Below are positions 23,634-33,297 of a stretch of 64,000 nucleotides of DNA, piece by piece. Within the stretch, counting starts at the first letter, position 1. Every line of letters begins with the position of its first letter. The notes beneath the pieces are model-generated. The model was not told the origin of the DNA. It made no database searches and saw nothing but the letters and a program-made list of their open reading frames with translations. Both the position numbers and the translations under genes were made by a program. The stretch comes from Hibiscus mutabilis (Eukaryota > Streptophyta > Magnoliopsida > Malvales > Malvaceae), in the NCBI GenBank assembly GCA_019671005.1, contig CM033719.1, positions 27,330,750-27,394,749 on the forward strand, in the 5' to 3' direction.

Positions 23634-24240
23634 TAGGGGTGTTCAAATCCGTTTCTTCAAAAAAAAAATTGTTCAAATCCGGGTACCCTATCTCCCGAGA
23701 TGTTGGGTACCCGGTTGCTCGAAGTGTTGAGTACTTATTTTCTCGGGTAGCATATTTACAGCCGTGACTATCGGATACCGTAAAACACGAGTACTAGGTA
23801 CATTTTTTTATTTTTTAAATTAAAAAATTTAAAAAATCACATAAGAAACATATAAAATTAAAAGTTACATAATCCAAACACAAAAATTAATAATTTAAAG
23901 GTAGTTTTAAGAGAAATATTTGGATATATATATATATATATTAAAGTATATCACCAAAAGAAGACATTAGAAATATTAACATTGATCGTGATTTTTTCAT
24001 TCGAATCTCATATTGACAAATTAATACAAATATTTTTTAAGAATTTAAAACTTAAAAGTACATAATACAAACATATAAAGAATTTAGGGATGTAAATTTA
24101 ATTTTAGAATAAAAATATTCAGGAACCTAGAATAAAACTATAATTCAAAATTAAAAATATATATTAAAAGTACCAGGTCAGGTGGGTTATCCGATTACAA
24201 AAAAAATTCAGCTCAGACCCGCTTGATCACCCGTCATCTG
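23634..24240. repeat. Decayed DNA-transposon-like sequence
   Basis: The left end 'taggggtgttcaaatcc' is a common plant hAT-like terminus, followed by subterminal 'gggtacccgg' and 'ctcgggta' words. Near the right limit 'caggtcaggtgggttatcc' is similar in style. No matching inverted terminus or 8-bp duplication could be fixed. Confidence 0.4.
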
Positions 24241-24426
24241 TAGGGATGCAGGACGAGCAAATTCGAGACGGGTAAAGTCGCAAATCCATCACCTACCTAC
24301 TACACACGACGGTATAACTTTTGACATCCACACTCGCCCACTATCCATCAAACTTATATTCATCCTGCCTCAACTGGGACGGATGCGGTGCAAAATTCAC
24401 AAAATTATATATGTCTACTATCCCTA
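24241..24426. repeat. Small element with short inverted ends TAGGGAT/ATCCCTA
   Basis: A 186-bp segment starts TAGGGATGC and ends ACTATCCCTA. The 8-base flanks do not match, so mobility is a weak inference from the termini alone. Confidence 0.35.
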
Positions 24427-24474
24427 CCGATGACCCTATTCTTGCGAGCCTCTCTCTTCATCCAATTAATTTAT

Positions 24475-24912
24475 GGGTAAAGTACACAAATAGTCATTAA
24501 ACTATTTTCGAAAATACAAAATAATCACTGAACTTTCAAAAGATACATAATTGCATTAAACTTTAATTTTTTTACAAAATCTCACCGAGCCGATGCTAGG
24601 TGGTTGATGTGGCAGTTACGAAAATTTGAATAGTAACACATTTAATCCTTCATATTTGCACACTCAATCAATTTGATCCTAATTTAACCATCATTATTGA
24701 TGTCTAAATTGATTGAATATGTAAATATGAAGGGTTAAATATGCAATTATACAAATTTTCGTAACTGCGATGTCACTCATTTAGCGGCAGTTAATGGCTC
24801 AGCTGTTTTGTAACAAAAACTAAACTTTAATTATCATTATATAACTTTTGAAAGTTTGGTGGTCATTTTATATTTTTAGAGATAGTTTAGTGACAATTTG
24901 TGTACTTTACCC
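24475..24912. mobile_element. Foldback (long inverted repeat) element
   Basis: The left arm begins GGGTAAAGTACACAAAT, continues 'tcattaaactatttt...cactgaactttcaaaag', and is mirrored by the right arm 'cttttgaaagtttggtg...atagtttagtgacaatttgtgtactttaccc'. The similarity extends inwards ('aattttcgtaactgc' against 'gcagttacgaaaatt'), so most of the 438 bp can form one hairpin. AT-rich flanks 'taattta' occur on both sides. No protein is encoded. Confidence 0.75.
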
Positions 24913-25128
24913 TTTAATTTAATAAACTGAATTTACATATTAATATAGTGCAGCGTATAATCAAAGTTATCATTTTTCCGAGAATATGGAAATTTGTTTT
25001 CTTTTTTTTATGATATTTTAAAAAAATTACCATACTTTTTCGACGATTTTAGAAGTTGATATATTTTTTCGACGATTTTTATGATATTGTAGATTCATTC
25101 GTACTTTAAAGAATAATTGCTGGAACAC

Positions 25129-27030
25129 TTTTTTTAATAAATGAATGTGATTATTATCCAATGTTTCGTTAAAATCCCTAAACCTAGTCGGAAGAAAAGA
25201 GTACACAAGATAATAATATTACAATAATTACTGAATTACAACCATCTAAAGCAAACTAGACATTAAAGTCAGCATGAAGAACCGATAATATCTCATTCGG
25301 CGGTGAGAGAAATCGATGACATATCAGATCCTCTTTCCTCATAATCTTAGTCATACCGTCCGCAACACGATTGCCCTCCCTGAGGACATGCACAATCCTA
25401 ACTTCCCATGATTGCCGCAACAAACCCAAAATATGTGAAACTAAGGACGACACCCGATCAGCAGTCGCAACACTTCCAATCAATCGAACGGCCTCCAGAC
25501 TATCAGATTTCAGAAGTAGGCGTTGAGATCCAAGGGACCAAGCACATAAAAGGACCTCATACATGCCCTATAACTCTGACTCCAAAACCGAGCATACTCC
25601 TAATTGTCGTGCAAACAAAACTAACCAACGCCCGTTTGTGTCCCGGACCACCCTACCACAGGACGTGAAGTAGGTAACCGAGTCCTTCGCTCTTTCGACA
25701 TTCAACTTATGCCACTCTAACGGGGGAGCCTTCTATCAGACCACATCACAACGCACGAGTTGATCCCCAACCTGCACCTGTATTGTTACGTCCTTCACTG
25801 CCTGGAACTCACACAACATCGATCAGCTCTGTACTACCACTAGTGCACGGTCCATTGCACCAGGATCGAAAACCACTTGATTTTGCCATAGCCACGAATT
25901 CCAAACCAAAAGCTCAAAGAAGACATCCCAATCCGTCGGATCACGAGCAAAGCAACCAGGATTCACCAAGTTCTGAAGCACCCAATCCGTGATGCTGCAT
26001 GACAAAAACTCTGTAAGTTTGGATTCACGTACCAAATTGGACCAAACAGCAATGGCTAAGGGGCATTACCGCAAGATATGATCAACATCCTTGATAGAAG
26101 CCCCATACGCCCCACAACCACTATCTTATGCCAGATGACGTCGAACACGCTCCATGTTATATATAATCTTACCATGACAAACCAACCATAAGAACAACTG
26201 CACCTTAGGCAACCCCCTAAATTCGAAAATCGCCTTCCAAATGGGAGCTGTTGGCACACGCGGCCCCTTCACGCAAATGTCGTAAGCTGAATAAACAGAA
26301 AACAACTTATTAGCAGTAGGTTTCCACATAGCGAAGTCACTCGCATCCCAACCCTTTGGTGCCTTTGTTGCCGCTATGTGCAAAAGCACTAAAATAGGAA
26401 GACGACTTTGAAACATCTCCCAACGCCATTCACCATCCTCATTAACCATATATGCCACTAAACAATTTCTATTCGGAATCAAACCACCAAACAAGAACAA
26501 CTAAAGGCCAAAATCTCCTAGGCCCTAACAACGAATCATTCCAAAATTCAACACCCAAACCGTTACTAACTTGGCAACTAGTGTTATAATACACATCAGA
26601 TCATACTCTGCAAATACCTCCCCACAATCTCGAGCTATTTCTTGTCGTCGATGAGATCGGTTCTAAACATCCACATTTATATTTCGCCCTCAAACAACGA
26701 ACCCACAGATTATCCTTGTTAGCCATCACATGGAAAGCAAGCTTCATGATGAAAGCACTATTTTGAATATCAATATGCTTCAGGTCAAGACAACCTTGAT
26801 CCACAGCCGAACATAGAGTATCCCAATTCACCAAATGCACGCCTCCATTATCTTTCTCATGGCCCCATATAAAACAACAAATAATCCGCTCAATCTCCAC
26901 ACATATGCTCTTAGGAATGACCGCTGTTTGCAAAGTGTAAGACGGGATAGCCACAAGATCAGCCTTCGCTAAAATAACTCTCCCCGCTAGTTGGAGTACT
27001 TTAGATGGCCAACTTTTCTCAAGTGCATTA
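25129..27030 (-). mobile_element. 5'-truncated LINE
   Basis: A T run at 25,129-25,135 is the poly(A) end. Minus-strand remnants run, in order, from the reverse transcriptase C-terminus at about 27,010, through zf-RVT, to RNase H ending at 25,256. The 5' end is lost within the reverse transcriptase. It shows short-range similarity to the LINE at 60,710-64,000, for example the shared 'LLCHRFLSPP'/'LICHRFLSPP' near both C-termini. Confidence 0.82.
25256..27010 (-). pseudogene. LINE ORF2 C-terminal half: RT end, zf-RVT, RNase H
   Basis: 26,954-26,601 (minus) begins 'MAIPSYTLQTAVIPKSICVEI' in two parts and continues 'CCFIWGHEKDNGG' and 'HLVNWDTLC', the conserved region after the reverse transcriptase palm. 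26,500-26,126 is the zf-RVT region, with 'KGWDASDFAMWK', 'FSVYSAYDI', 'FRGLPKVQLFLWLVCHGKI' and, after a frame change, a Cys-rich tail. 25,564-25,256 is the C-terminal part of the RNase H-like domain: 'LLLKSDSLEAVRLI' holds a catalytic Asp, then 'VLREGNRVADGMTK'. Several frame changes and stops make it non-functional. Confidence 0.8.
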
Positions 27031-27200
27031 TTGAAGCAAAATTGTCATATTAATTTTAAAAAATAACTTAATTTTTAAAATAATTATTGATGTGATATAA
27101 TAACACGCCATGTTCATGCATTAACGGTTAGTTAATTAATAATTTTTATATGATAAATATTATTTTGACTAAAAATTAAAACATTAAAATAAAAAGAGTA

Positions 27201-27461
27201 AAACTTTGATACACAGGCTGTGTAAAATTAATTTTACACAAGCATGTGTATTTACACTATAAAAACTCAAATATTAAATTCCTAACCCTAACTCTAAAAA
27301 AATAAACCTTAAACCCTATACACTAAATTCTAAACACTAACATTAAATTCTAAACCCTACAACCTAAACCCCTAAACCTTAAACCCTAAACCAAAACCAT
27401 AACCCCTAAAACTAAAAGGCATGTGCAAACTAAAGTTTATACGGCTTGTGTATCAAAGTTT
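27201..27461. mobile_element. Miniature inverted-repeat element with CCCTAAA-like core
   Basis: The ends AAACTTTGATACACAGGC and (inverted) AAACTTTGATACACAAGC match over about 16 positions. Positions 27,219-27,240 are a perfect 22-bp palindrome next to the left end. The core (27,290-27,415) is a degenerate run of 'aaccctaaa' units resembling plant telomere repeat. A second copy in opposite orientation is at 28,434-28,663. Confidence 0.7.
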
Positions 27462-27774
27462 TTTTCAATAAAAATACTAAAAAAATATGAGTTAAAATAA
27501 TTATTAATTAAATGATAGTAAAAAAACGTTAGGAATTAATTTTAGCCTTGCACCATTTTTTTATCTTTTTTAAATGCTAAATTTATATTCTAATAAATTT
27601 TAAAGATAAAAAGATTATATAAATTAAAAATTGGTTATGAACCACGAGTGTCAAATCAATGGATTGTTGAAAGATCGTACTTCCATCATGTGTTTCAATC
27701 ATGTAGGCCATCTAACCTGGTTACTCAACTTTCCTTTTCAGCTTAAATAAAAAATCATCCCTTAAATTAATATA
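27462..27774. other. AT-rich intergenic DNA
   Basis: No gene, repeat or site that I can support. Confidence 0.4.
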
Positions 27775-28090
27775 TTTTTTTGTTTTAGTTTCTAAATTAT
27801 TTTTTATTAAAATTAATATTTAAATTGGTATTTATGGCCATTTTAAGCGCTTAAATTATTTTTTTATTAAAATAAATATTTAAATTATGTTATTTTTTTA
27901 TTTTTTAGTCCCTAAGTAGTCTTTTAATCAAAAAAAAATTACTGACATTGTCAATATCTTGTTGGCTAAAAATAATTTTTTAAACTTAAATAAATATTGA
28001 ATTTAAAGTAAAAAAAATTTAAAATGACAAAAAACAGTTTAAATATTTATTTTAATTAAAAAATATTTTAATGACTAAAAACAATAAATA
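27775..28090. repeat. Imperfect inverted repeat (foldback)
   Basis: 'ttgttttagtttctaaattatttttt' near 27,779 is mirrored by 'aaaaaatattttaatgactaaaaacaa' near 28,085, and 'aatatttaaattgg' by 'cagtttaaatattt'. AT-richness lowers the certainty of the pairing. Confidence 0.45.
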
Positions 28091-28433
28091 GTATAATAGT
28101 GTCGATCTTTCATTTAAGCCTTCTTTTTCCAAATTATACTGTTGGTATTGAAATTGAAGGGTTGATTTTGCGAGAAAGCACAACTTTTTTTGTAACTATA
28201 AAAGAGCGTATTTGATCTGTGCCTTAATAACTTTTTATGTGTTTACATTTTTTTTTAGTGAATGATGGTAATAATTAGTTAAGATTATTTTTTTTATTTT
28301 TTTAAGTGATAATCTTTATATTTTATACTGTTAATTTCATTTATCTTTTTACCTTCAGCTAATAGTCTAAAAAGGTGTAAAATTTTTAAGTTTTACTTAG
28401 TGTAAGAGGATCCTATTCCTATATATATGAAAA

Positions 28434-28663
28434 TGACTTTGACAAGCATGTTAGTTTTAGGCGTTAGGGGCTTAATTTAAGGTTTAAAGTTTAAAAGTTT
28501 AGAGTTTAGGTTTAAAATTTAAGATTTAAGATTAGTAGTTGAAATTTAAGGTATATAATTTAGAGTTTAAGGGCTTCCAATATAAATTGAGATTTGAGTT
28601 TTATAGTCTAAATAAGTATATTTGTGTAAAATAAATTTTACGCAATTTGTGTATTAAAAAATT
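28434..28663. mobile_element. Second copy of the CCCTAAA-core miniature element, inverted
   Basis: Read on the minus strand from 28,663 it follows the 27,201 element step by step: 'aatacacaaattgcgtaaaat', 'attttacacaaat', 'actataaaactcaaat', then a degenerate 'cttaaaccttaaat' core, ending with 'cctaaaactaacatgctt'. The far terminus appears shortened. Confidence 0.6.
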
Positions 28664-29094
28664 TCTCATATATATTACTTTACATCTTAAAATTGTCTTG
28701 TATGTGTCAAAAAAAAATTGTCTTCTCAATTTATTTATAAAGTATTTTTATTCTCCGTTCAGCCTTAAAGTCTTATTTCGTTATAAGTTTTAGTCTCTCA
28801 ACAAAAAAAATATAAAAAAAAAATAAAATTAGGCCGATTGCCACATAGGCCTTTTATTAAATTAATTTTTCCATCAAAATATACGCTTAAGCTTACTTTG
28901 CACCCTAAATTTTGAGTCGAAAAGCGTACCAAAAGTTCAGGTCGTAAAAAGGTCGCTTGCTTAAACATTATATTACTTTAATCTTAATAGATATATTTTA
29001 TTCTATATCTATATATCAACAACAATACTATCATTTTTTTAATTCGAGGATAGGTAATAAGATTAAAAAAAGAAAAATAAAAACTCAACAAGTG

Positions 29095-29240
29095 ATATCA
29101 ATGGAAAAGTAAATGATATTCATCATAGAAGATTTGGGTTTAACCGTTTTGTCTGCAAGGTGTGTATATTGTCAAAGGGTTAAGAATATCTATGAACAGA
29201 TATTAACTTGTAATTATCTTTAGACTATTAAAAAAATTGA
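29095..29240 (+). repeat. Dispersed SINE-like repeat, copy 2
   Basis: 'gggtttaaccg' (B-box position), 'gtctgcaaggtgtgtatattgtcaaagggttaagaata', 'acagatattaacttgtaat' and 'tagactattaaaa' match copies near 11,992 and 31,690. Confidence 0.4.
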
Positions 29241-29324
29241 AAACCATAGGCAGTTCCATTGACCTAGAACTCGGAGCAAAGGTTGCGGCAGGCAGAAGGA
29301 CAACATATAATAATCTTTTTGATA

Positions 29325-29740
29325 ATGGAGTTGAGTCGAGCTCGAGTCTACTCGTTAAGAACTCGATTCAAGTTTGAGCTTGAGTCGAGTCTAATCGAGT
29401 TGAGTATTGACTGAACTTTAACCGAGTCGAACTCGAGTAGCTTGCAATCTGTCTCATCTAATTTATATCCTTCTTAATAATAATAATAATAATAATAATA
29501 AATTAAATTTTAGTATATTATTATTTTTACTATCCAACAATGTACATTTTAGTTTACTTTAATTTTAAAAAAAATTAAAAATTTTAGTATATTATATTTT
29601 TAAGTAGCTCGTGAACTTTTCGAGTCGAGTATCGAATAGCTCAGCTCGTTAAAAACTCAAGTCGAATTTCCTGAATCGAGTCCAATCAAATAAACTTTAA
29701 CCGAATCAAACTCAAATAACTTATAATCTGTCTCGTATCA
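29325..29740. repeat. Duplicated TCGAGTCGAG-type repeat
   Basis: 'gagtcgagctcgagtc' words fill 29,330-29,440, and a parallel version fills 29,605-29,735. Both end in 'actttaaccga(g/a)tc(g/a)aactc...aatctgtctc', so they are two direct copies. Related fragments occur at 34,978-35,060 and 53,128-53,170. Confidence 0.55.
29475..29502. repeat. TAA microsatellite
   Basis: Nine uninterrupted 'taa' units. Confidence 0.9.
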
Positions 29741-30171
29741 CTTACGACCTTACTGGAATCTAATGTTTTCGGAAACCAGCAAACCCAACCTATACAACAA
29801 GCTCTTTCTGGCCCTTACTCCCAACAAGTTGTTGGGCTTTGATGTTTACCTTTATCATTAGGAAAAAGAGAAATGCTTTTTTATAGGTTAAGTGGTTGGT
29901 AGCTGGTAAGGGGGTTTGCTTTTCGGTTCTCACTTTGTTGGTATTTATGACATTTTAAGTCCGATCCAAACAATCTATGCTGTTATATTAGATCATTGAA
30001 GTGATTAATGAATTAAATTTAATTTTTTTGAAATTTATTAAATCGATTGCAATAATATATAAAAATTTTAAAATTTAAAGACTTTTTTTGAGAATTTTTT
30101 TTGAAGACATTAGCATGCTTGAAATGGTGACACTTCCCCAATGACCCTATGGTGACCATTTAAAGGCTTGC
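29741..30171. other. Intergenic DNA
   Basis: No gene or repeat that I can support. Confidence 0.4.
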
Positions 30172-30390
30172 TCGTTGTTGGTGTGTGAGGCTCCTGCACC
30201 TAAAGGTTTGCTCATTGTTAATGGTGTGCAAGGCTCATGCATCCAAAAGGTTGGAACCGTCTGATGTCGTGTGATGCTCATAAACCAGAGGGCTTGCTCG
30301 TTGCTGATGTTGTAGGAGGCTTACGCATCCTATGACATAAAACTGCCTGAAAATGTGCGAGGCTCTCGCACCCAAAGGCATGTGATGTTT
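30172..30390. repeat. Diverged tandem repeat, unit about 50-70 bp
   Basis: The phrase 'ggcttgctcgttg(t/c)tg', followed by 'gtg(t/c)gaggct' and '(c)gcatcc/gcacc', occurs at about 30,165, 30,207 and 30,290, with a partial unit ending near 30,377 ('gcgaggctctcgcaccc'). It is clearly more GC-rich than its surroundings. Confidence 0.6.
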
Positions 30391-30454
30391 AGTTGAGACG
30401 GGGATTTAGGATTTTGGCATTTTGACGGCGTAATAATGATAGAACAATAATGAG

Positions 30455-30974
30455 TAGGCCTGTAAACGAATCGAACAAACACAAACGAGTGTATGTTTAT
30501 GTTCGTTTGTTTAATTTTAACTGAACAAATGAACGAACACAAACAACTAAATGGACATAATTTATTATTCATGTTCGTTTGTTAAGAAATGTAGCTTATT
30601 CGTGTTCGTTCATTAAAATGATAAACGAACATAAACGAAGGAACATAAAAGGATATATGTGAGTAAATTTAAACGAACATAAACGAACGGAAATATGTAA
30701 ATAAATTTAATTTATTTAAAATATAATACTTTTGCTATGAAAAATAATAAATATAAACGGATATATGTGAATAAATTTAAGCGAACGAACATAAATGAAC
30801 TGATTACCGAACGTTCACAAACGTAAAATAATGAACAAGCCATTTGTTCGTGTTTGTTCATTTAATTAAACGAACAGAAAGTCTTGTTCATGTTCGTTCA
30901 TTTAATAAATAAACTAATATAAACGAACTTTCTGCCGAACGGTTCATTAAACGTTTAGTTCGTTTATTGCCCTA
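30455..30974. mobile_element. hAT-like non-autonomous DNA element
   Basis: The left end TAGGCCTGTAAACGAA and the inverted right end TAGGGCAATAAACGAA match at 12 of 16 positions. The flanking 8-mers are 'ataatgag' (30,447-30,454) and 'ataatcag' (30,975-30,982), seven of eight identical, as expected for a hAT target duplication. The body is packed with 'cgaaca' and 'tgttcg' words on both sides that can pair. 520 bp, no transposase. Confidence 0.8.
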
Positions 30975-31061
30975 ATAATCAGGTCAACACGTGGATCTCA
31001 ATGGATTGATTCACGAATTTAAATTCAACCGGAGAAAATTAGAACACTTTTGAGTAAAGAA

Positions 31062-31412
31062 AAGGCTTAAATAAAAAAATAGGTGTCCAAAGTATGTCTT
31101 TTTTAAACTTTAGGTGCCTAAAGCATTTTTTTGTAAAAGTAGGTGCTCAAAGTTTCAAAAGTTATAATTTTAGGTGCCTAAAGTATTTTTTTTATAAAAA
31201 TAGATGCATAAAGTTTCAAAAGTTAAAATTTTAGGTACCCCAAATATGTCACATGCCAAACATTGATTGGTTAAATTTTTTAACACCCATTAACGGTCAG
31301 GGACCTAAAATTATAACTTTTGAAACTTTAGACACTTATTTTTACAAAAAATACTTTAAACACTTAAAGTTAAAAAAATATACTTTAAGCATTTATTTTT
31401 CATTTAAGCCTT
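31062..31412. mobile_element. Foldback element with about 110-bp arms
   Basis: The left arm starts AAGGCTTAAATAAAAAAATAG and continues 'tcaaagtttcaaaagttataattttaggt'. The right arm is its inverse, 'acctaaaattataacttttgaaacttta', ending 'catttaagcctt'. The left arm also contains an internal direct repeat ('ttttaggtgcctaaagtattttttt' twice). There is no coding content. Confidence 0.7.
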
Positions 31413-31689
31413 AAGAAAAATAAAAATAAGTGAATGGTGGCTTATCCTCTGCTTATAAACCTTTCCTCATCGTCGTGGATCTTGAGAATTGAAAAAGGAA
31501 ACCCATCGATTCATTTGTTCTGTCGTTTTTCCTTCCCCTATTGGTGTTGGGTAAGCCTCGATTCACTTAATTATTTTTTTATTCAAAAAAACGAGACCCG
31601 AGTTTTAGTGGGAGTGAAGCAAACGAATTAACGACAATCTCGAATGATCAAAACAGACACTGAAATAGGGTCGTTGGAGCTAAAATAAT

Positions 31690-31832
31690 CAAAGTATCCA
31701 TCTAGATCATCAAAATATGTTAAGATCTGAGTTCAAATTACTTTATCTGCTGTGTGTGTATGTATTGTTAAAGGGTTAAAAATATATATGCACATATATT
31801 ATCTTGTAATCACCTTAAGACTATTAAAATAA
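31690..31832 (+). repeat. Dispersed SINE-like repeat, copy 3
   Basis: 'gagttcaaatta' (B-box position), 'gtgtgtgtatgtattgttaaagggttaaaaata', 'atcttgtaatcacctt' and 'agactattaaaa' match the copies at 11,992 and 29,095. The solo LTR starts immediately after. Confidence 0.4.
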
Positions 31833-31836
31833 TATA

Positions 31837-33292
31837 TGTTGCGTGTTTTGAGTGCAACGCAAACAGTGCAAGTATACACGTCGCAAGTAATAGTATAGTA
31901 AAGATATCGTCTCCACATGGATTGGTTTGGGCCACTTTGCTTAAGTTACTGCGTTATAAGGGATAGATTGAGTGGTGATGGATAATAAGTAAAATAAACC
32001 AAGTAAACAGAAATAAAAGATAAAGTAATCGAATAAGAGAGTAGGCCGGGTTATTGTGAGTTGTGGGGTGATGGTCGAATGGACTGTCGTGGTAATTGAG
32101 TGCTAGAGTAGCTCAATCGTTTCGTCAATTGGATCCAGTCGGATTGCTTGGGCAATTCTGCGATTGCCTGGGCAATTCTGCGATTGCCTGGGCAATTGGG
32201 CGTCAACCTTCAAAGTTCGGCGAAGCGTTCTTCAATGGCTTCTCGTTATCCCTAACTCGAAACACTATTAATTGTGCATGTCTTGGTGATACATCCTTGC
32301 ATTAACCATGGGTGGATAACAACCGATCTTGCGCTTCTCTTAGCCGTTGAAATTCGCTACTTATTCCTAAGTCGAATTAGTCTTCACCAACATTCGTTTG
32401 TATTTCTTGAATCTATCTCTCCCGATATTAGATAAATGGATGAATTCACGATATCCTCTTCCAATTCACTCGTAATTAAAATAAGAACCAAGAATGAACA
32501 AACTTTGAAATTAAATTGCAACTCAAAAACTTAAACAATCTAAACGTTTATCAAAACCACAGACCCAAAATAAACCCAGCCAATTTACATCAATTCGTGG
32601 ATGGGTTCGAAAGATATACAAAGGAAAACTTCCCAGCCATAGATCGCATAAAGTAAAAATAAATAAGAAGATGGTGCCTTGCAATCTGCTCTCTTTCTCT
32701 GATTCCCCTCTCTTCTCTCTTCCAATCGCAGGTTTGATCTCTATTTAAAGAGATGATCGATCAGTTGTTTGCTGATAGGAGAAGTTGAATTGTGTTGGAG
32801 TTGGATTTGCATTGGAGTTGGATTGCGTTGGAATTCCATGGAGATTAGTTCCTCATCCGATCAAACTCTTGAATTTCTTGTGGATAATGCTTGTTGATTA
32901 AGATAGGATTGGGCTTGATTAAATTGGATAAAAAATAATCAATATCTTCCATCTTTATCTCCAAGAACTCCTTAATAATTGGAGATAAAGTCTTTATCTC
33001 CATCAAATTCCTCTTGTAAATCTGGATTTTGGGGGCTTATCCATTGAATTTCGAGTTTATTAAAAAATGAGCAGATTTATCCCGACTTGCCTTGACAATC
33101 CTGACCTGCACAAATTAAAGCACCAAAGCAGCGACTTTTCCACGAAAATAGCAAAACACAAGATCAAGCCCTCCAAACAGAAAAGCTACGAAATTATGCA
33201 TGAATGGCTACAAATGCAACTAAAATGGGCCTAAGTCTAACAATAATATGAGTAAAAAGGGTTAGAAAAACAGTACTTTTACACACTTATCA
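31837..33292 (-). mobile_element. Solo LTR of a Tat/Athila-type gypsy element
   Basis: A 1,456-bp segment that on the minus strand begins TGATAAGTGTG and ends GCAACA is flanked by identical 5-bp duplications, 'atata' at 31,832-31,836 and 33,293-33,297. Near its left end 'gtgcaagtatacacgtcgcaagtaatagtatag' and 'tatcgtctccacatggattg' closely parallel the LTRs of the gypsy element at 39,805-51,317. No internal region is present, so LTR-LTR recombination has removed it. It contains a 20-bp triplet repeat. Confidence 0.85.
32141..32200. repeat. 20-bp tandem repeat, 3 copies
   Basis: Three consecutive 20-mers based on CGATTGCCTGGGCAATTCTG, with a few substitutions in the first and last copies, lie inside the solo LTR. 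Confidence 0.9.
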
Positions 33293-33297
33293 ATATA

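Noticed and set aside
24233..24434. 8-bp target duplication around the small TAGGGAT element
   Set aside because: The flanks gtcatctg and ccgatgac do not match.
27290..27415. True telomere or interstitial telomeric array
   Set aside because: The CCCTAAA-like units are degenerate, short and bounded by inverted repeats that also occur in a second copy, so they belong to a miniature element.
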